Below, in pieces: positions 22,697 through 31,039 of a stretch of DNA of 43,185 nt; positions within the stretch are counted from its first letter, which is position 1, and each line of letters starts with the position of its first letter. The notes under the pieces are model-generated. The model did not search any database. It saw only the letters and a list, made by a program, of their open reading frames with translations, and was not told the origin of the DNA. The position numbers and the translations under genes were made by a program. The stretch comes from Candidatus Woesearchaeota archaeon (lineage in GTDB: Archaea; Nanobdellota; Nanobdellia; Woesearchaeales; GW2011-AR4): the NCBI GenBank assembly GCA_018303655.1, contig JAGVXT010000030.1:1-43185 (forward strand), read 5' to 3'.

Positions 22697-24109
22697 ATGG
22701 CAACTGATGCAGAGCTTAAGAAACATGGATTTGAGGAAAATGAGATAAGCGAGGAATTTAGAAGCTCTATCATTAAAACAGGATACCCTGCTCCTGCAAG
22801 GAGGTACAGGCTTCATTATGAAGGTTACAACATTTCCATTGAGGAGCCTTATTTCTGGACTTTGCATTACTTAAGATATTTCGGCGGCTTTCCGAGGATT
22901 GACAAAATCACCGATATATTCGCAGCTGCTGAAAATTCCGCTTTCTTTGGAGCGTCACAGCAAAGGCTTGGATTGCAGCAGGACAAGGTAAGCCAGTTTC
23001 TTGCCACAATAGGAAAGATGGTAAGGGAATTGTTCCAGCTTGTCAGGGAAATGAGGATTCTTGACGAAAGATTGAGTTATTATGCTGATTCTTACACAAA
23101 CAGCCCAAGCGCTGAAAGCGCTGAAATAACATTAAAAGGAATATGGGTTGATTTGGTGGAGCAAGGCGCAAAGAATCCAGCTTCTGTTTACGGCATGGCT
23201 AGAGAAGTGCAGTTCACAACATTGCCGGATCTGTTTTTTGCCACGCATCCAAAAAAGCAGGAGGATGTTGATATTGTTGTCGAAAGGGAAAGAGGCCAGT
23301 TCAACAGGAAGGTAAGGGAAGTTTTGAAAAGAAAATTGAGAAGCTTTTTGGCATGGAAAGAGCACACATATGAAGAGCTGAAGAACAGGAGAAAGTTTAC
23401 TTTAAAGTATTTGCGGCAGCACTTTGAGATAATAAGAATGTACATGACATGGGTTAAGCCTTACTTAAAAAACATACAAAGGCTGCAGCTTGACCAGTCA
23501 AGGATTGATACTCCTGACTTAATAGTTGCTTTTGAAAGCTCAATGATTGAGGTGGAGATTTTGGCGATAAAGCCAGCCGGAATGGTTAACCAGTGCATTC
23601 TAATGCATTACCTTTTCAGAACAAGGCCTGAAATGAGCTATTCGCAGGAATACCAAAGAGGGCCTTTGCATCTTGGCAGGGTAGAAATGGACTTTAGGGC
23701 ATATGCATGGACAGACAAGGAAATTGAAAATTACAAAAAAATGAGGGAGCAGGAGGATTTGCAGCTGCTCGGGGTTATTGACGGCTCTGTGAAAGCTGCT
23801 CTGGAGGCATTAGGCGATGAGCTGATGCGATATTTAAAAGAAGCAGGAGAGGAATTTGAAGAGAGAAAGGAAATTCCCAAAGCCCCCCCTAAACGCTCAG
23901 GCCCTTTTATGTCTGTTTTTGCGGGATTCGCGGAATTGTTCACATCCTTCAAAATGAACAAATCGCTTAAGCAGGCAAGGAAAAAGCCAACACAGACAGA
24001 CCAATTAAAAATGGCAATCACAAAGCAAAAAGCGGAGGATACTGTGAAAAAGGTAATGTGGAACACTTATCATCATTTCAAGAAGCAGCATGATATGCTG
24101 AACTGGTGA
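22697..24109 (+). CDS. Uncharacterised 470-residue helical protein
   Basis: The protein is not recognised. It is mostly helical and charged, with no signal peptide and no clear membrane helix. Visible landmarks are RRYRLHYEGYNISIEEPYFW near residue 37, an Arg/Lys/Glu-rich centre (KVREVLKRKLRSFLAWKEHTYEEL about 199-222), KYLRQHFEIIRMYMTWVKPYLKNIQRL (helical) and a C-terminal region with Pro-Pro-Lys-Arg and FAGFAELFTSFKMNKS. It follows the AbrB-like pair by 72 nt on the same strand. TTCCT/AGGAA at about 22662-22679 forms a small inverted repeat in that gap. A large cytoplasmic structural or nucleic-acid-associated protein is possible, but nothing specific can be claimed. Confidence 0.75.
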   Translation: MATDAELKKHGFEENEISEEFRSSIIKTGYPAPARRYRLHYEGYNISIEEPYFWTLHYLRYFGGFPRIDKITDIFAAAENSAFFGASQQRLGLQQDKVSQFLATIGKMVRELFQLVREMRILDERLSYYADSYTNSPSAESAEITLKGIWVDLVEQGAKNPASVYGMAREVQFTTLPDLFFATHPKKQEDVDIVVERERGQFNRKVREVLKRKLRSFLAWKEHTYEELKNRRKFTLKYLRQHFEIIRMYMTWVKPYLKNIQRLQLDQSRIDTPDLIVAFESSMIEVEILAIKPAGMVNQCILMHYLFRTRPEMSYSQEYQRGPLHLGRVEMDFRAYAWTDKEIENYKKMREQEDLQLLGVIDGSVKAALEALGDELMRYLKEAGEEFEERKEIPKAPPKRSGPFMSVFAGFAELFTSFKMNKSLKQARKKPTQTDQLKMAITKQKAEDTVKKVMWNTYHHFKKQHDMLNW

Positions 24110-24118
24110 ATTAGCAAA

Positions 24119-24140
24119 TTATTGAAATCAATAACCTTTT
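24119..24140 (+). terminator. Hairpin plus T-run after the 470-residue gene
   Basis: TTATTG and CAATAA form a 6-bp stem around AAAT, followed by CCTTTT. It begins 10 nt after the stop codon at 24109. Archaeal termination depends mainly on T-rich runs, so the hairpin itself may be incidental. Confidence 0.35.
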
Positions 24141-24228
24141 ATACATGTGTCAAATAAGTTTTAAAAAAAATGTTATCCTGAATTTGCCTGATGTAAAATG
24201 CACAAAAAATCCAATCTCCAGCCGCTTT

Positions 24229-24256
24229 ATTTGGATTAACTTTTATTAATCCAAAT
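24229..24256 (+). repeat. Perfect 11-bp inverted repeat with 6-nt loop
   Basis: ATTTGGATTAA (24229-24239) and TTAATCCAAAT (24246-24256) are exact complements around CTTTTA. It lies 49 nt before the ATG of the 155-residue gene, inside a frame that is open upstream of that ATG. It could be a regulatory hairpin, a terminator for upstream transcription, or a binding site. Confidence 0.5.
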
Positions 24257-24304
24257 ATAACAGGACATGTACTTGTAAATATTAATAGGCAAAATTTAAA
24301 TATT

Positions 24305-24772
24305 ATGATTAATGAAAGCCAAAATTTTCTTTTAACTGCCGATAATGAAGAGCATTTTACTATAACTTCATTTAAGATTTCAGGAAACATTACTGGAAAC
24401 GGCAGGGTCAAAATTTATATTGATAATGGAAGAGGGCAAAGACTTCTAGTTTACAAGAATATAGCTAAAAATAGTGCCGAGCAAAAGAGCCTTCCTAAGA
24501 TAACCGGAGCGGTGACAGAAAAAATAAAAAAAGAAAATGCAAATGATGAATGGCTGGTTATAAAGCCCATAAATACTCTATTGGAAAAAGAAATTTTTGA
24601 CGAAGTCGGAAGTGATGAGTCTTTAGTAAATGGGCAATTTGCAGAACAGTGCATGGACACGTGCTTTATGAAGATGCAAATATCTAGAAACATCGCTTAT
24701 AGATTTATCTTCTTGGTTGAACACGGGAACACTTTAAAAATAAATGAGATAGTCTATCGGACTGAGGATTAA
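24305..24772 (+). CDS. Beta-rich fragment of an exported-type protein, possibly 5'-truncated
   Basis: This 155-residue product carries FTITSFKISGNITGNGRVKI and YIDNGRGQRLLVYKNI, a beta-sandwich-like segment of the kind found in archaeal surface proteins, then CMDTCFMKMQISRNIAYRFIFLVEHG. It has no signal peptide or membrane helix in the annotated form. The same frame is open for 36 further codons upstream (from 24197), reading sensibly (for example FINPNITGHVLVNIN) but without a usual start codon. The gene may therefore be the 3' end of a longer, decayed surface-protein gene. It converges on and overlaps the BPL_N protein gene by 4 bases. Confidence 0.55.
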   Translation: MINESQNFLLTADNEEHFTITSFKISGNITGNGRVKIYIDNGRGQRLLVYKNIAKNSAEQKSLPKITGAVTEKIKKENANDEWLVIKPINTLLEKEIFDEVGSDESLVNGQFAEQCMDTCFMKMQISRNIAYRFIFLVEHGNTLKINEIVYRTED

Positions 24773-26355
24773 TTAGTTATAGTAAATGTCCCAAATACCG
24801 GCAAAGCTAAATTGCCGCTTGTGTCATTTGCATTGATAATATGGTTATATGTTTCAGAAGCCAAGCCAGCTGTGTTGTATGTATACTGCCATAGTCCTAA
24901 AGAGCCTGTTGCAGACACCTCTACATCATCAACACGGCAGTATTCAGATACAGCCCCTGCTTCGCACATAAAGCGAATCCTGAAATTAGGATTTTCATTA
25001 GCAGATGTTGGCAGTGAGAAACTCTTAAACACGTAATTTGCATTATCCTGGCTGCTTACATGCTCAAGTGTATTCCATGCATTGCCATTAAACCATTCTG
25101 CAGAAAAATCATCTGCTGCATCTAAGCCAATTAATTTTCGATTGTAGTTTACAGTAATTCCACTATAGCCAACTGTGCTTATAGATTTTTCCAAATAAGT
25201 TGGATTGCCAGCTCCTGATTGTTGGGATTGCGCATGGTATACGCCATTTAATGGGTTTTGAGTTGAAACTAGCCAAGGATTGCCTTGACCATATACAACC
25301 CATCCGTTAGTTGCAAAGTTTCCAGATTCAAAGGTCTCAACTAGCAAGTCTTTTGGTCCACTTGATTCCTGTGTCATAAAATAATCAGTGTTTAGTATAT
25401 TGACCCAAACTTTATTTACAGCTACATTATCGCTTAGATCAGCTTTAATTAACAAAGGTGTGCCTGCAATTAAGGGATCAGGCATGTCAATAATTGAGTT
25501 TATAAGTGGAGGTGTTCTATCAACACTTGGATCATCATCAGGCGCTTTTGTTATTGGTTTTTTTAATAACCAGTCCATGCCTGTCCATAAAAACGGCCAG
25601 TCTGAATGTTCATAGCCATCAATGAGTTCATCAGCGAAGTTTGTGTTATCCCTGCTGCTGTCTTCCTCAATTTCTGGATGGGGCCCAACAAGCAGTACTC
25701 TGCCTTGGCCATAATTAAAACCTATAACTCCTGGCTTGTTATTAGCTAAAGGATTGCTTGGAACTATCCACGATGCAAAGACCTGCATTTCCTGACCGGG
25801 ATTAGCAAGGAAGTAAGGTTCGCCATAATACAAAATATCTCTTTGTGCAGGCTCATAAATATTTGCAGGATGAGTTTGATTAATATTCATAGTCGTCATT
25901 ACATAATTGGGCCATGGCGCAATTTCATCTATTGGCCCGACGCACCTGCCGGAGAACATATCCAATGGATAATCATAAGTCTTCCCCTCCCAGACAACTT
26001 TGTCGCATAAGAGGTAAGCTCCAGCGCTCATTCCGATATAAGCGCCGCCCGAGCTGATGAGATTTTTAATATTCTGCCGTCCGGTCGCGCTGATGTCGCG
26101 CTTGTAATCAGCAGCCCATCCGCCGGGAAAGAATATTCCCCTGTACAGCGGTCTAAGGTCATTGCTGTTAATATCATTCTTGGCTATTTCTCTGTAAGTC
26201 AGATTTTTCCATGAAAGAAAACTTTCAAAGGCGGTAATGCTTGGCTGCCATGTTCCAGCTCCAACATAAACAGCAAAGTCAGCTTGCAGCGCATTAACAT
26301 TCATCAAACAAATTAGCAAAGAAAAAATTAAAGCAAAAACAAATTTATTTCTCAT
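24769..26355 (-). CDS. Exported BPL_N / class I amidotransferase-fold protein with surface module
   Basis: From ATG 26355 the product has 528 residues. A signal peptide (about 1-23, FVFALIFSLLICLMNVNA) precedes a BPL_N-like amidotransferase-fold domain (about 25-255). This domain shows GIFFPGGW, the nucleophile elbow YIGMSAGAYL with Ser110 in the place usually held by Cys, and GPHPEIEED carrying a His-x-Glu pair. The C-terminal ~250 residues are an Ig-like segment plus a jelly-roll-like module homologous to the N-terminal module of the divergent surface protein at 26674. The reaction is unknown; Ser in the elbow recalls cyanophycinase/S51 peptidases. There is no membrane anchor, so it is probably secreted or held by partners. 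Confidence 0.8.
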   Translation of the reverse strand: MRNKFVFALIFSLLICLMNVNALQADFAVYVGAGTWQPSITAFESFLSWKNLTYREIAKNDINSNDLRPLYRGIFFPGGWAADYKRDISATGRQNIKNLISSGGAYIGMSAGAYLLCDKVVWEGKTYDYPLDMFSGRCVGPIDEIAPWPNYVMTTMNINQTHPANIYEPAQRDILYYGEPYFLANPGQEMQVFASWIVPSNPLANNKPGVIGFNYGQGRVLLVGPHPEIEEDSSRDNTNFADELIDGYEHSDWPFLWTGMDWLLKKPITKAPDDDPSVDRTPPLINSIIDMPDPLIAGTPLLIKADLSDNVAVNKVWVNILNTDYFMTQESSGPKDLLVETFESGNFATNGWVVYGQGNPWLVSTQNPLNGVYHAQSQQSGAGNPTYLEKSISTVGYSGITVNYNRKLIGLDAADDFSAEWFNGNAWNTLEHVSSQDNANYVFKSFSLPTSANENPNFRIRFMCEAGAVSEYCRVDDVEVSATGSLGLWQYTYNTAGLASETYNHIINANDTSGNLALPVFGTFTITN

Positions 26356-26472
26356 TAAAATCACTTTAAGTTATATTTGACAAAAAAATACATACTTTAA
26401 CATGCTTTATATATTTTTTGTTTTTATCAGCAATTTAGCCCAAATCTTGATTTAGGCAAATTTTTAGAAAGA

Positions 26473-26526
26473 TTTATAAACTAATAGTACTATTTCTATA
26501 CTAGTATAGCAATATATTAGTACTAA
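26473..26526 (+). promoter_or_regulatory. TATA box and three palindromes before the AbrB/surface protein operon
   Basis: After a TATA box (TTTATAA, from about 26474) come three perfect palindromes: AATAGTACTATT (26483-26494), CTATACTAGTATAG (26496-26509) and TTAGTACTAA (26517-26526), the last ending 1 nt before the ATG. All share a TAGTA/TACTA core. They cover the expected transcription start, so a bound dimer would block initiation. The AbrB-like product of the first gene is the natural candidate to bind. Confidence 0.65.
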
Positions 26527-26527
26527 A

Positions 26528-26677
26528 ATGAGAGTAGTCGCCTATAAGGGACAATACAGGGTAACAATTCCCAAGGATTTGGCTGAGGCAAAAGGCTGGA
26601 AGCCAGGAACAAAACTGAGGTTTGTTGAGGATACAGAGGGAAATATCATCCTGAAAGAGCTTGAAGAAAAAAAATGA
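26528..26677 (+). CDS. AbrB-type regulator coupled to surface protein gene
   Basis: The 49 residues MRVVAYKGQYRVTIPKDLAE, GWKPGTKLRF and EGNIILKEL form a single swapped-hairpin AbrB/MazE domain, with G-Q-Y-R-V-T-I-P and P-G-T-K-L as family marks. Its stop overlaps the start of the 1176-residue surface protein by four bases (ATGA), so the two are translated together. Its promoter holds three palindromes, which suggests that the protein represses or tunes its own operon. It differs from the AbrB-like protein at 22314 but shares TACTATT-like sites. Confidence 0.82.
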   Translation: MRVVAYKGQYRVTIPKDLAEAKGWKPGTKLRFVEDTEGNIILKELEEKK

Positions 26678-29600
26678 AAAAAACCGTAAAAAAACGAGTT
26701 AGCAGTCTTGGAATTATATCTATTAATTTGCTATTCTTAATACTTTTATTGACAATAGTGTTGGCTGTGGATACAACACTGCCCATAACCAATTCGATAA
26801 ACTCTTCCCCAAATCCATTAAGTGCAAGCGATTTATTAACCATAACCGCTAATGTTACTGATGATGTTTTGATCCAAAGCGTCTCTGTAGAGATAAACGG
26901 AACAAATTATTTGATGCAGCGTGTTGCTGCCGACAACACATCGTTATCAGACGACTTTGAATCAAGAAACTTATCAAACTGGACAACAAGTGGCGCAGGC
27001 GCTGTTTGGACAAATAGATCTGTTAATCCCTTTAGTGGTACTGTACATATAAGAGCAGAGCCTCAAAATCTTGGAGGAAGCTTTATCGAGAGAAACATAA
27101 CAACTTTAGGCTACACAAACATAGATTTCAGCTTTTATGCTGCAACTAGCGGCTTGGATGCAGGCGATACTTTCCAAGTAGATTGGAATTATGGAAGCGG
27201 TTGGGTTAATCTGCTGACAACACATGCAAGCGGCTCAGATGAATTTTCAGGAGCAGCATCATACAAATTTTTTGGATTTAGCTTTAATGATAGCGCAGAT
27301 GACAAAAACAACATCTCGATTAGGTTTGTCTGCATTGCTGGCGGCATTAATGAAGTGTGCGATGTGGACAATGCTAGCGTAACAAAAGTTCCTTTTGGAG
27401 ATTTATGGAGTTTTGTTTATAATACTACTGGGCTAAGCGCAGGCTTGCATAATTATACTATATATGCTAATGACTCCAGCAATAACGCTGCATTGCCAAT
27501 AAAAGGTAATTTCACAATAAGCGGTGCTGATGTAACACCGCCAACAATAATAGGCTCATTAAACAAATCAATTAACAGCATTTTACAAAATGACACAATA
27601 AATGCCACATTCAATGCAACAGATGAAACTGGACTTAATATAGGGCAGATATTAATAAACGACACAGGAGCATTAAGAATATTCAATTTTACTCTTTCTG
27701 GAGCTTCTTCCCAATTTTCCCAGAACTTTACAGTAAGTTGCAGTGCAGGCTGTGCTGTTAATGTAACTGGAAGGGTAAATGACACTGGTGGAAATTTCAG
27801 GCAGAATGAAATAATATTTGCAGTTTCTTCGGCAGACACGACCAAACCAACGGTTATTTTAGGCAAGCCAGACAATAATTACTACAATGACACTGATTTG
27901 TATGCTAATATAACCTTTAATGGCACTGCTGCTGATAACATAGAATTAAAGAATGCCACCCTATATCATAATGCTAGCGGGATCTGGAAAGGTAACTTAT
28001 CGTCTATTGTAAGTGGAATTTCAGCCGGATTTAAATTTAGTTTAAACCTGACAAACGCAACATTTACATGGAATGTAGAGACTTGCGACACAGCTGGAAA
28101 TTGTGATTTTTCAACAACTAATAGAACTGTTATTTTGAATTTTACAGGCATTGCAAATGCTTCAAATATCACAAGTGCAAATACTTTTTCTGTATTGAAT
28201 TTTACTCCTGCAAATAACAGCGTTAATGTCTCATTAAAGCAGGATATAACTGCAACTTTCAACCAAGATGCTAATGTTTCCACAATAGACAATTCAACAG
28301 TTATTGTTAAAGACAGCAGCAATAATGCAGTAAGGGGCAAAATAAAATATTTCTCAGCTGAAAGAAGGGTAAGATTTAACCCTCACAGGTTTTTAAAAGA
28401 GAATGAAACATATGCTGTAAATTTAACTAAAGATATTAAATCTGATAATGGGACTAGTTTGAATTCAGATTTTACCTGGAGCTTTACAACAGAAATAAAA
28501 GATACAGACAAAGACGGAATTCTTGATATTGACGACACTGATGACGACAATGACGGCATTGACGATAGTGGCGATTTCTTAAAAGGAATTAATGCGTCCC
28601 ATATAAAAACTGATATAGTCGGATTGACGGTAAAAGTTAATGATTCTACAAATATTAGTAAAAATTTTGATAAAAAAGAATTAGTTCAGTTTCTTGTTAA
28701 TAACAGCGTAATTGTGGAGTTCAATTTTTCATTTGGACAAAGCAAGGCGCTAGATTTAACTAATATATCTATACAACAAAACGACAATTCATCTAAAGGC
28801 TCCATTATAATAAACAGTTTAATTGCCAATGCTACACTAAAAACATTCTATTTGGATAATTTGTCAAGTTATGATGGGGTATGCATAAAAGATGCGGATG
28901 TTGATGCAATTTCTGATATAAGCAATAATTGCAAAGGCTTATTTGAAACATTTGTAAAATGTCCGGGCAATGCAAGAAATTATAACTGCACGATCAATAG
29001 CACCCGGATTAAGTTAACAGGCTTAAATCATTCCGCTGCACAGCAGGCAAACGACAATGCCCCCCCCAATATTGATTTAATGAGTGTTTCATATAGCGGA
29101 ACAAGCACTGTAAGTGCGATTCTAACTGTGATAACCGATGAAGATGCAATCTGCAAGTATGACTCACAAGACATATCATTTGGCAGCATGAGTTCTTCAA
29201 TGAGCGGCAGCGGAACACAACATACAGGATCAATATCTTATGATGCAGACACCGCAGGAACATATTATACCTTATGCAAAGATGAGTTTGGAAATATAAT
29301 GCCCTCTTCTAACTCAATTTCATTCAATGCAAATGTGGCAGAAATCAGCACAAATTCCGGTGGAGGGGCATCTGATGGAGGAGCATCTGCAGGTGCTGAT
29401 AACAACATCTTAAACTTTAGCTCGTGCAATGAAAACTGGATTTGCGATGGCTGGAGCGAATGCGCAAATGATTTCCAGACAAGAAAGTGCTTTGATTTAA
29501 ACAATTGCGGCATGCAAAATAGAAAACCAAAGGAATTCCAGTCTTGCAAGAAAGAATGTGAGGAAATTTGGCAGTGCGATAAGTGGTCAGTGTGCACTGA

Positions 29601-30204
29601 AAGTGTAAGAAAAAGAGGATGCTATGATGTAAACTCATGCTCAACAGAGGATTTTAAACCTAGCGAGTATGAAGAGTGCGAATTTATTGCAGAGTGCTAT
29701 AATTTAATTCAAGATCAAGGGGAAGAGGGAATAGACTGCGGAGGTCCTTGCCCAGTATGCGAAACCTGTTTTGACAGGATGCAAAACCAGGGAGAAGAGG
29801 GAATAGACTGCGGAAATCCCTGCAGACCTTGCAGGACAGGCGATATCCTAACTGGGAAGAGTATTGCGATCTTTACAGAGCCTTTGCCAAAAATAAATTT
29901 GTTATTTATTTTTGTTATAGTAAGTGCTTTAATATTCATTGCATTTAAAAAAATTCCTGCAATTCAGGAAGTATTCAAAATCAAAGAAGATTCCTCCTTC
30001 GATAACAAGCATAAGATAATATCCAAACTAAAAGATAATTTTGGATTGGACAAAATAGAAGCCACAATGCCAAAAACTTATAATACTGGGGCAACAAAAC
30101 TAAAAAAACAATGGTTTACAGCAAATCATTATCCCGCAAATAAAGCTGCTGATAAAGAACAAATTTTGAATAAATTCCAAGAGGCATATCAACATGGCAG
30201 GTAA
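26674..30204 (+). CDS. Large anchored surface protein (adhesin-like)
   Basis: 1176 residues. Features in order: signal peptide (about 1-32); module 1 (about 35-285), homologous to the C-terminal half of the divergent BPL_N protein; Ig-like repeats; an SbsA-type Ig domain (FTPANNSVNVSLKQDITATF ... TWSFTT, about 509-609); a calcium-binding acidic loop DTDKDGILDIDDTDDDNDG; beta-rich domain; two C-x5-W Cys-rich modules (ENWICDGWSEC, EEIWQCDKWSVC); two copies of QGEEGIDCGGPC-like repeats; one membrane helix (LLFIFVIVSALIFIAF, about 1074); and a ~90-residue basic cytoplasmic tail. Asn-x-Ser/Thr sites are abundant. It overlaps the upstream AbrB gene by 4 bases and the downstream MinD-like gene by 11 bases. 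A cell-surface contact role is inferred. Confidence 0.85.
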   Translation: MKKTVKKRVSSLGIISINLLFLILLLTIVLAVDTTLPITNSINSSPNPLSASDLLTITANVTDDVLIQSVSVEINGTNYLMQRVAADNTSLSDDFESRNLSNWTTSGAGAVWTNRSVNPFSGTVHIRAEPQNLGGSFIERNITTLGYTNIDFSFYAATSGLDAGDTFQVDWNYGSGWVNLLTTHASGSDEFSGAASYKFFGFSFNDSADDKNNISIRFVCIAGGINEVCDVDNASVTKVPFGDLWSFVYNTTGLSAGLHNYTIYANDSSNNAALPIKGNFTISGADVTPPTIIGSLNKSINSILQNDTINATFNATDETGLNIGQILINDTGALRIFNFTLSGASSQFSQNFTVSCSAGCAVNVTGRVNDTGGNFRQNEIIFAVSSADTTKPTVILGKPDNNYYNDTDLYANITFNGTAADNIELKNATLYHNASGIWKGNLSSIVSGISAGFKFSLNLTNATFTWNVETCDTAGNCDFSTTNRTVILNFTGIANASNITSANTFSVLNFTPANNSVNVSLKQDITATFNQDANVSTIDNSTVIVKDSSNNAVRGKIKYFSAERRVRFNPHRFLKENETYAVNLTKDIKSDNGTSLNSDFTWSFTTEIKDTDKDGILDIDDTDDDNDGIDDSGDFLKGINASHIKTDIVGLTVKVNDSTNISKNFDKKELVQFLVNNSVIVEFNFSFGQSKALDLTNISIQQNDNSSKGSIIINSLIANATLKTFYLDNLSSYDGVCIKDADVDAISDISNNCKGLFETFVKCPGNARNYNCTINSTRIKLTGLNHSAAQQANDNAPPNIDLMSVSYSGTSTVSAILTVITDEDAICKYDSQDISFGSMSSSMSGSGTQHTGSISYDADTAGTYYTLCKDEFGNIMPSSNSISFNANVAEISTNSGGGASDGGASAGADNNILNFSSCNENWICDGWSECANDFQTRKCFDLNNCGMQNRKPKEFQSCKKECEEIWQCDKWSVCTESVRKRGCYDVNSCSTEDFKPSEYEECEFIAECYNLIQDQGEEGIDCGGPCPVCETCFDRMQNQGEEGIDCGNPCRPCRTGDILTGKSIAIFTEPLPKINLLFIFVIVSALIFIAFKKIPAIQEVFKIKEDSSFDNKHKIISKLKDNFGLDKIEATMPKTYNTGATKLKKQWFTANHYPANKAADKEQILNKFQEAYQHGR

Positions 30205-30949
30205 AATTATAGGTATAATAAGCTTAAAAGGAGGTGTCGGCAAAACAAGCACTGTAGCTAATTTAGGAGCTGTTTTAGCGACAAATTTTAATAAAAAGAT
30301 TTTAGTAATTGATGCAAATTTTTCAGCACCAAATTTAGGCCTGCATGTTGGCTTAGTCGATCCTAAAACCACAATACATGATGTTATGCTGAATAAAGCC
30401 AGCATAAATGAAGCCATTTACAAACATGACTCAGGCTTCCATTTGATACCAGGCGCTTATATCTCAAGAAAATTAAATCCAAGTAAACTGAAGCAGAAAA
30501 TTAGTTTTTTGAAAGACTACTATGATGTTATTTTAATTGATTCTTCACCAACTTTAAATGAGGAGCTCCTTGCTACAATGATGGCTTCAGATGAGCTGTT
30601 TGTTGTGACTTCACCTGATTATCCAACTTTAAGTACGACGTTAAGAGCAGTGAAGCTTGCAAAGCAAAAAAAAGTCCCAATAACCGGCTTAATTTTAAAC
30701 AGGGTAAGGGGCAAAAAATTTGAGTTAGGCATAAAAGACATAGAAGATGCTTCTCAAGTGCCTGTATTGGGTGTTTTGCCAGAAGACATAAAAGTTCCAG
30801 AGTCTATCTACTGCACAACCCCTGTCAGTTTATACAAGCCGACATCTAGCTCTGCTATTGGGTTCAAGAAATTAGCCGCTCGCATAATAGGAGAAAAATA
30901 TGAAGAGCATGCACTATGGAATAAACTAAAAGCTTTTTTCAAAAGATAA
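30194..30949 (+). CDS. MinD/ParA-family ATPase
   Basis: The 251-residue P-loop ATPase has the deviant Walker A motif LKGGVGKTS (11-19, signature Lys12 and Lys17), Walker A' region VIDANFSAPNLGLHVG (43-58) and VILIDSSPTLNEE (Walker B). The C-terminus, WNKLKAFFKR, has the shape of the amphipathic membrane-binding helix of MinD. Such ATPases dimerise with ATP and position partners on the membrane. The gene begins inside the last codons of the surface protein, so the partner is likely to be the cytoplasmic tail of that protein, an inference from coupling. No MinE or FtsZ gene is near. Confidence 0.9.
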   Translation: MAGKIIGIISLKGGVGKTSTVANLGAVLATNFNKKILVIDANFSAPNLGLHVGLVDPKTTIHDVMLNKASINEAIYKHDSGFHLIPGAYISRKLNPSKLKQKISFLKDYYDVILIDSSPTLNEELLATMMASDELFVVTSPDYPTLSTTLRAVKLAKQKKVPITGLILNRVRGKKFELGIKDIEDASQVPVLGVLPEDIKVPESIYCTTPVSLYKPTSSSAIGFKKLAARIIGEKYEEHALWNKLKAFFKR

Positions 30950-31039
30950 AATTTGCTAAACCAATAACTTTTTATACAACTATGCTCCTGACAATAATTT
31001 AAATAACAATTAATGTCAAATCAAAAATAGGTGTTTTAC

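Noticed and set aside
24144-24248. 34-codon frame starting ATG TGT CAA
   Set aside because: No ribosome site, no similarity to its surroundings and a stop inside the hairpin. It is likely chance.
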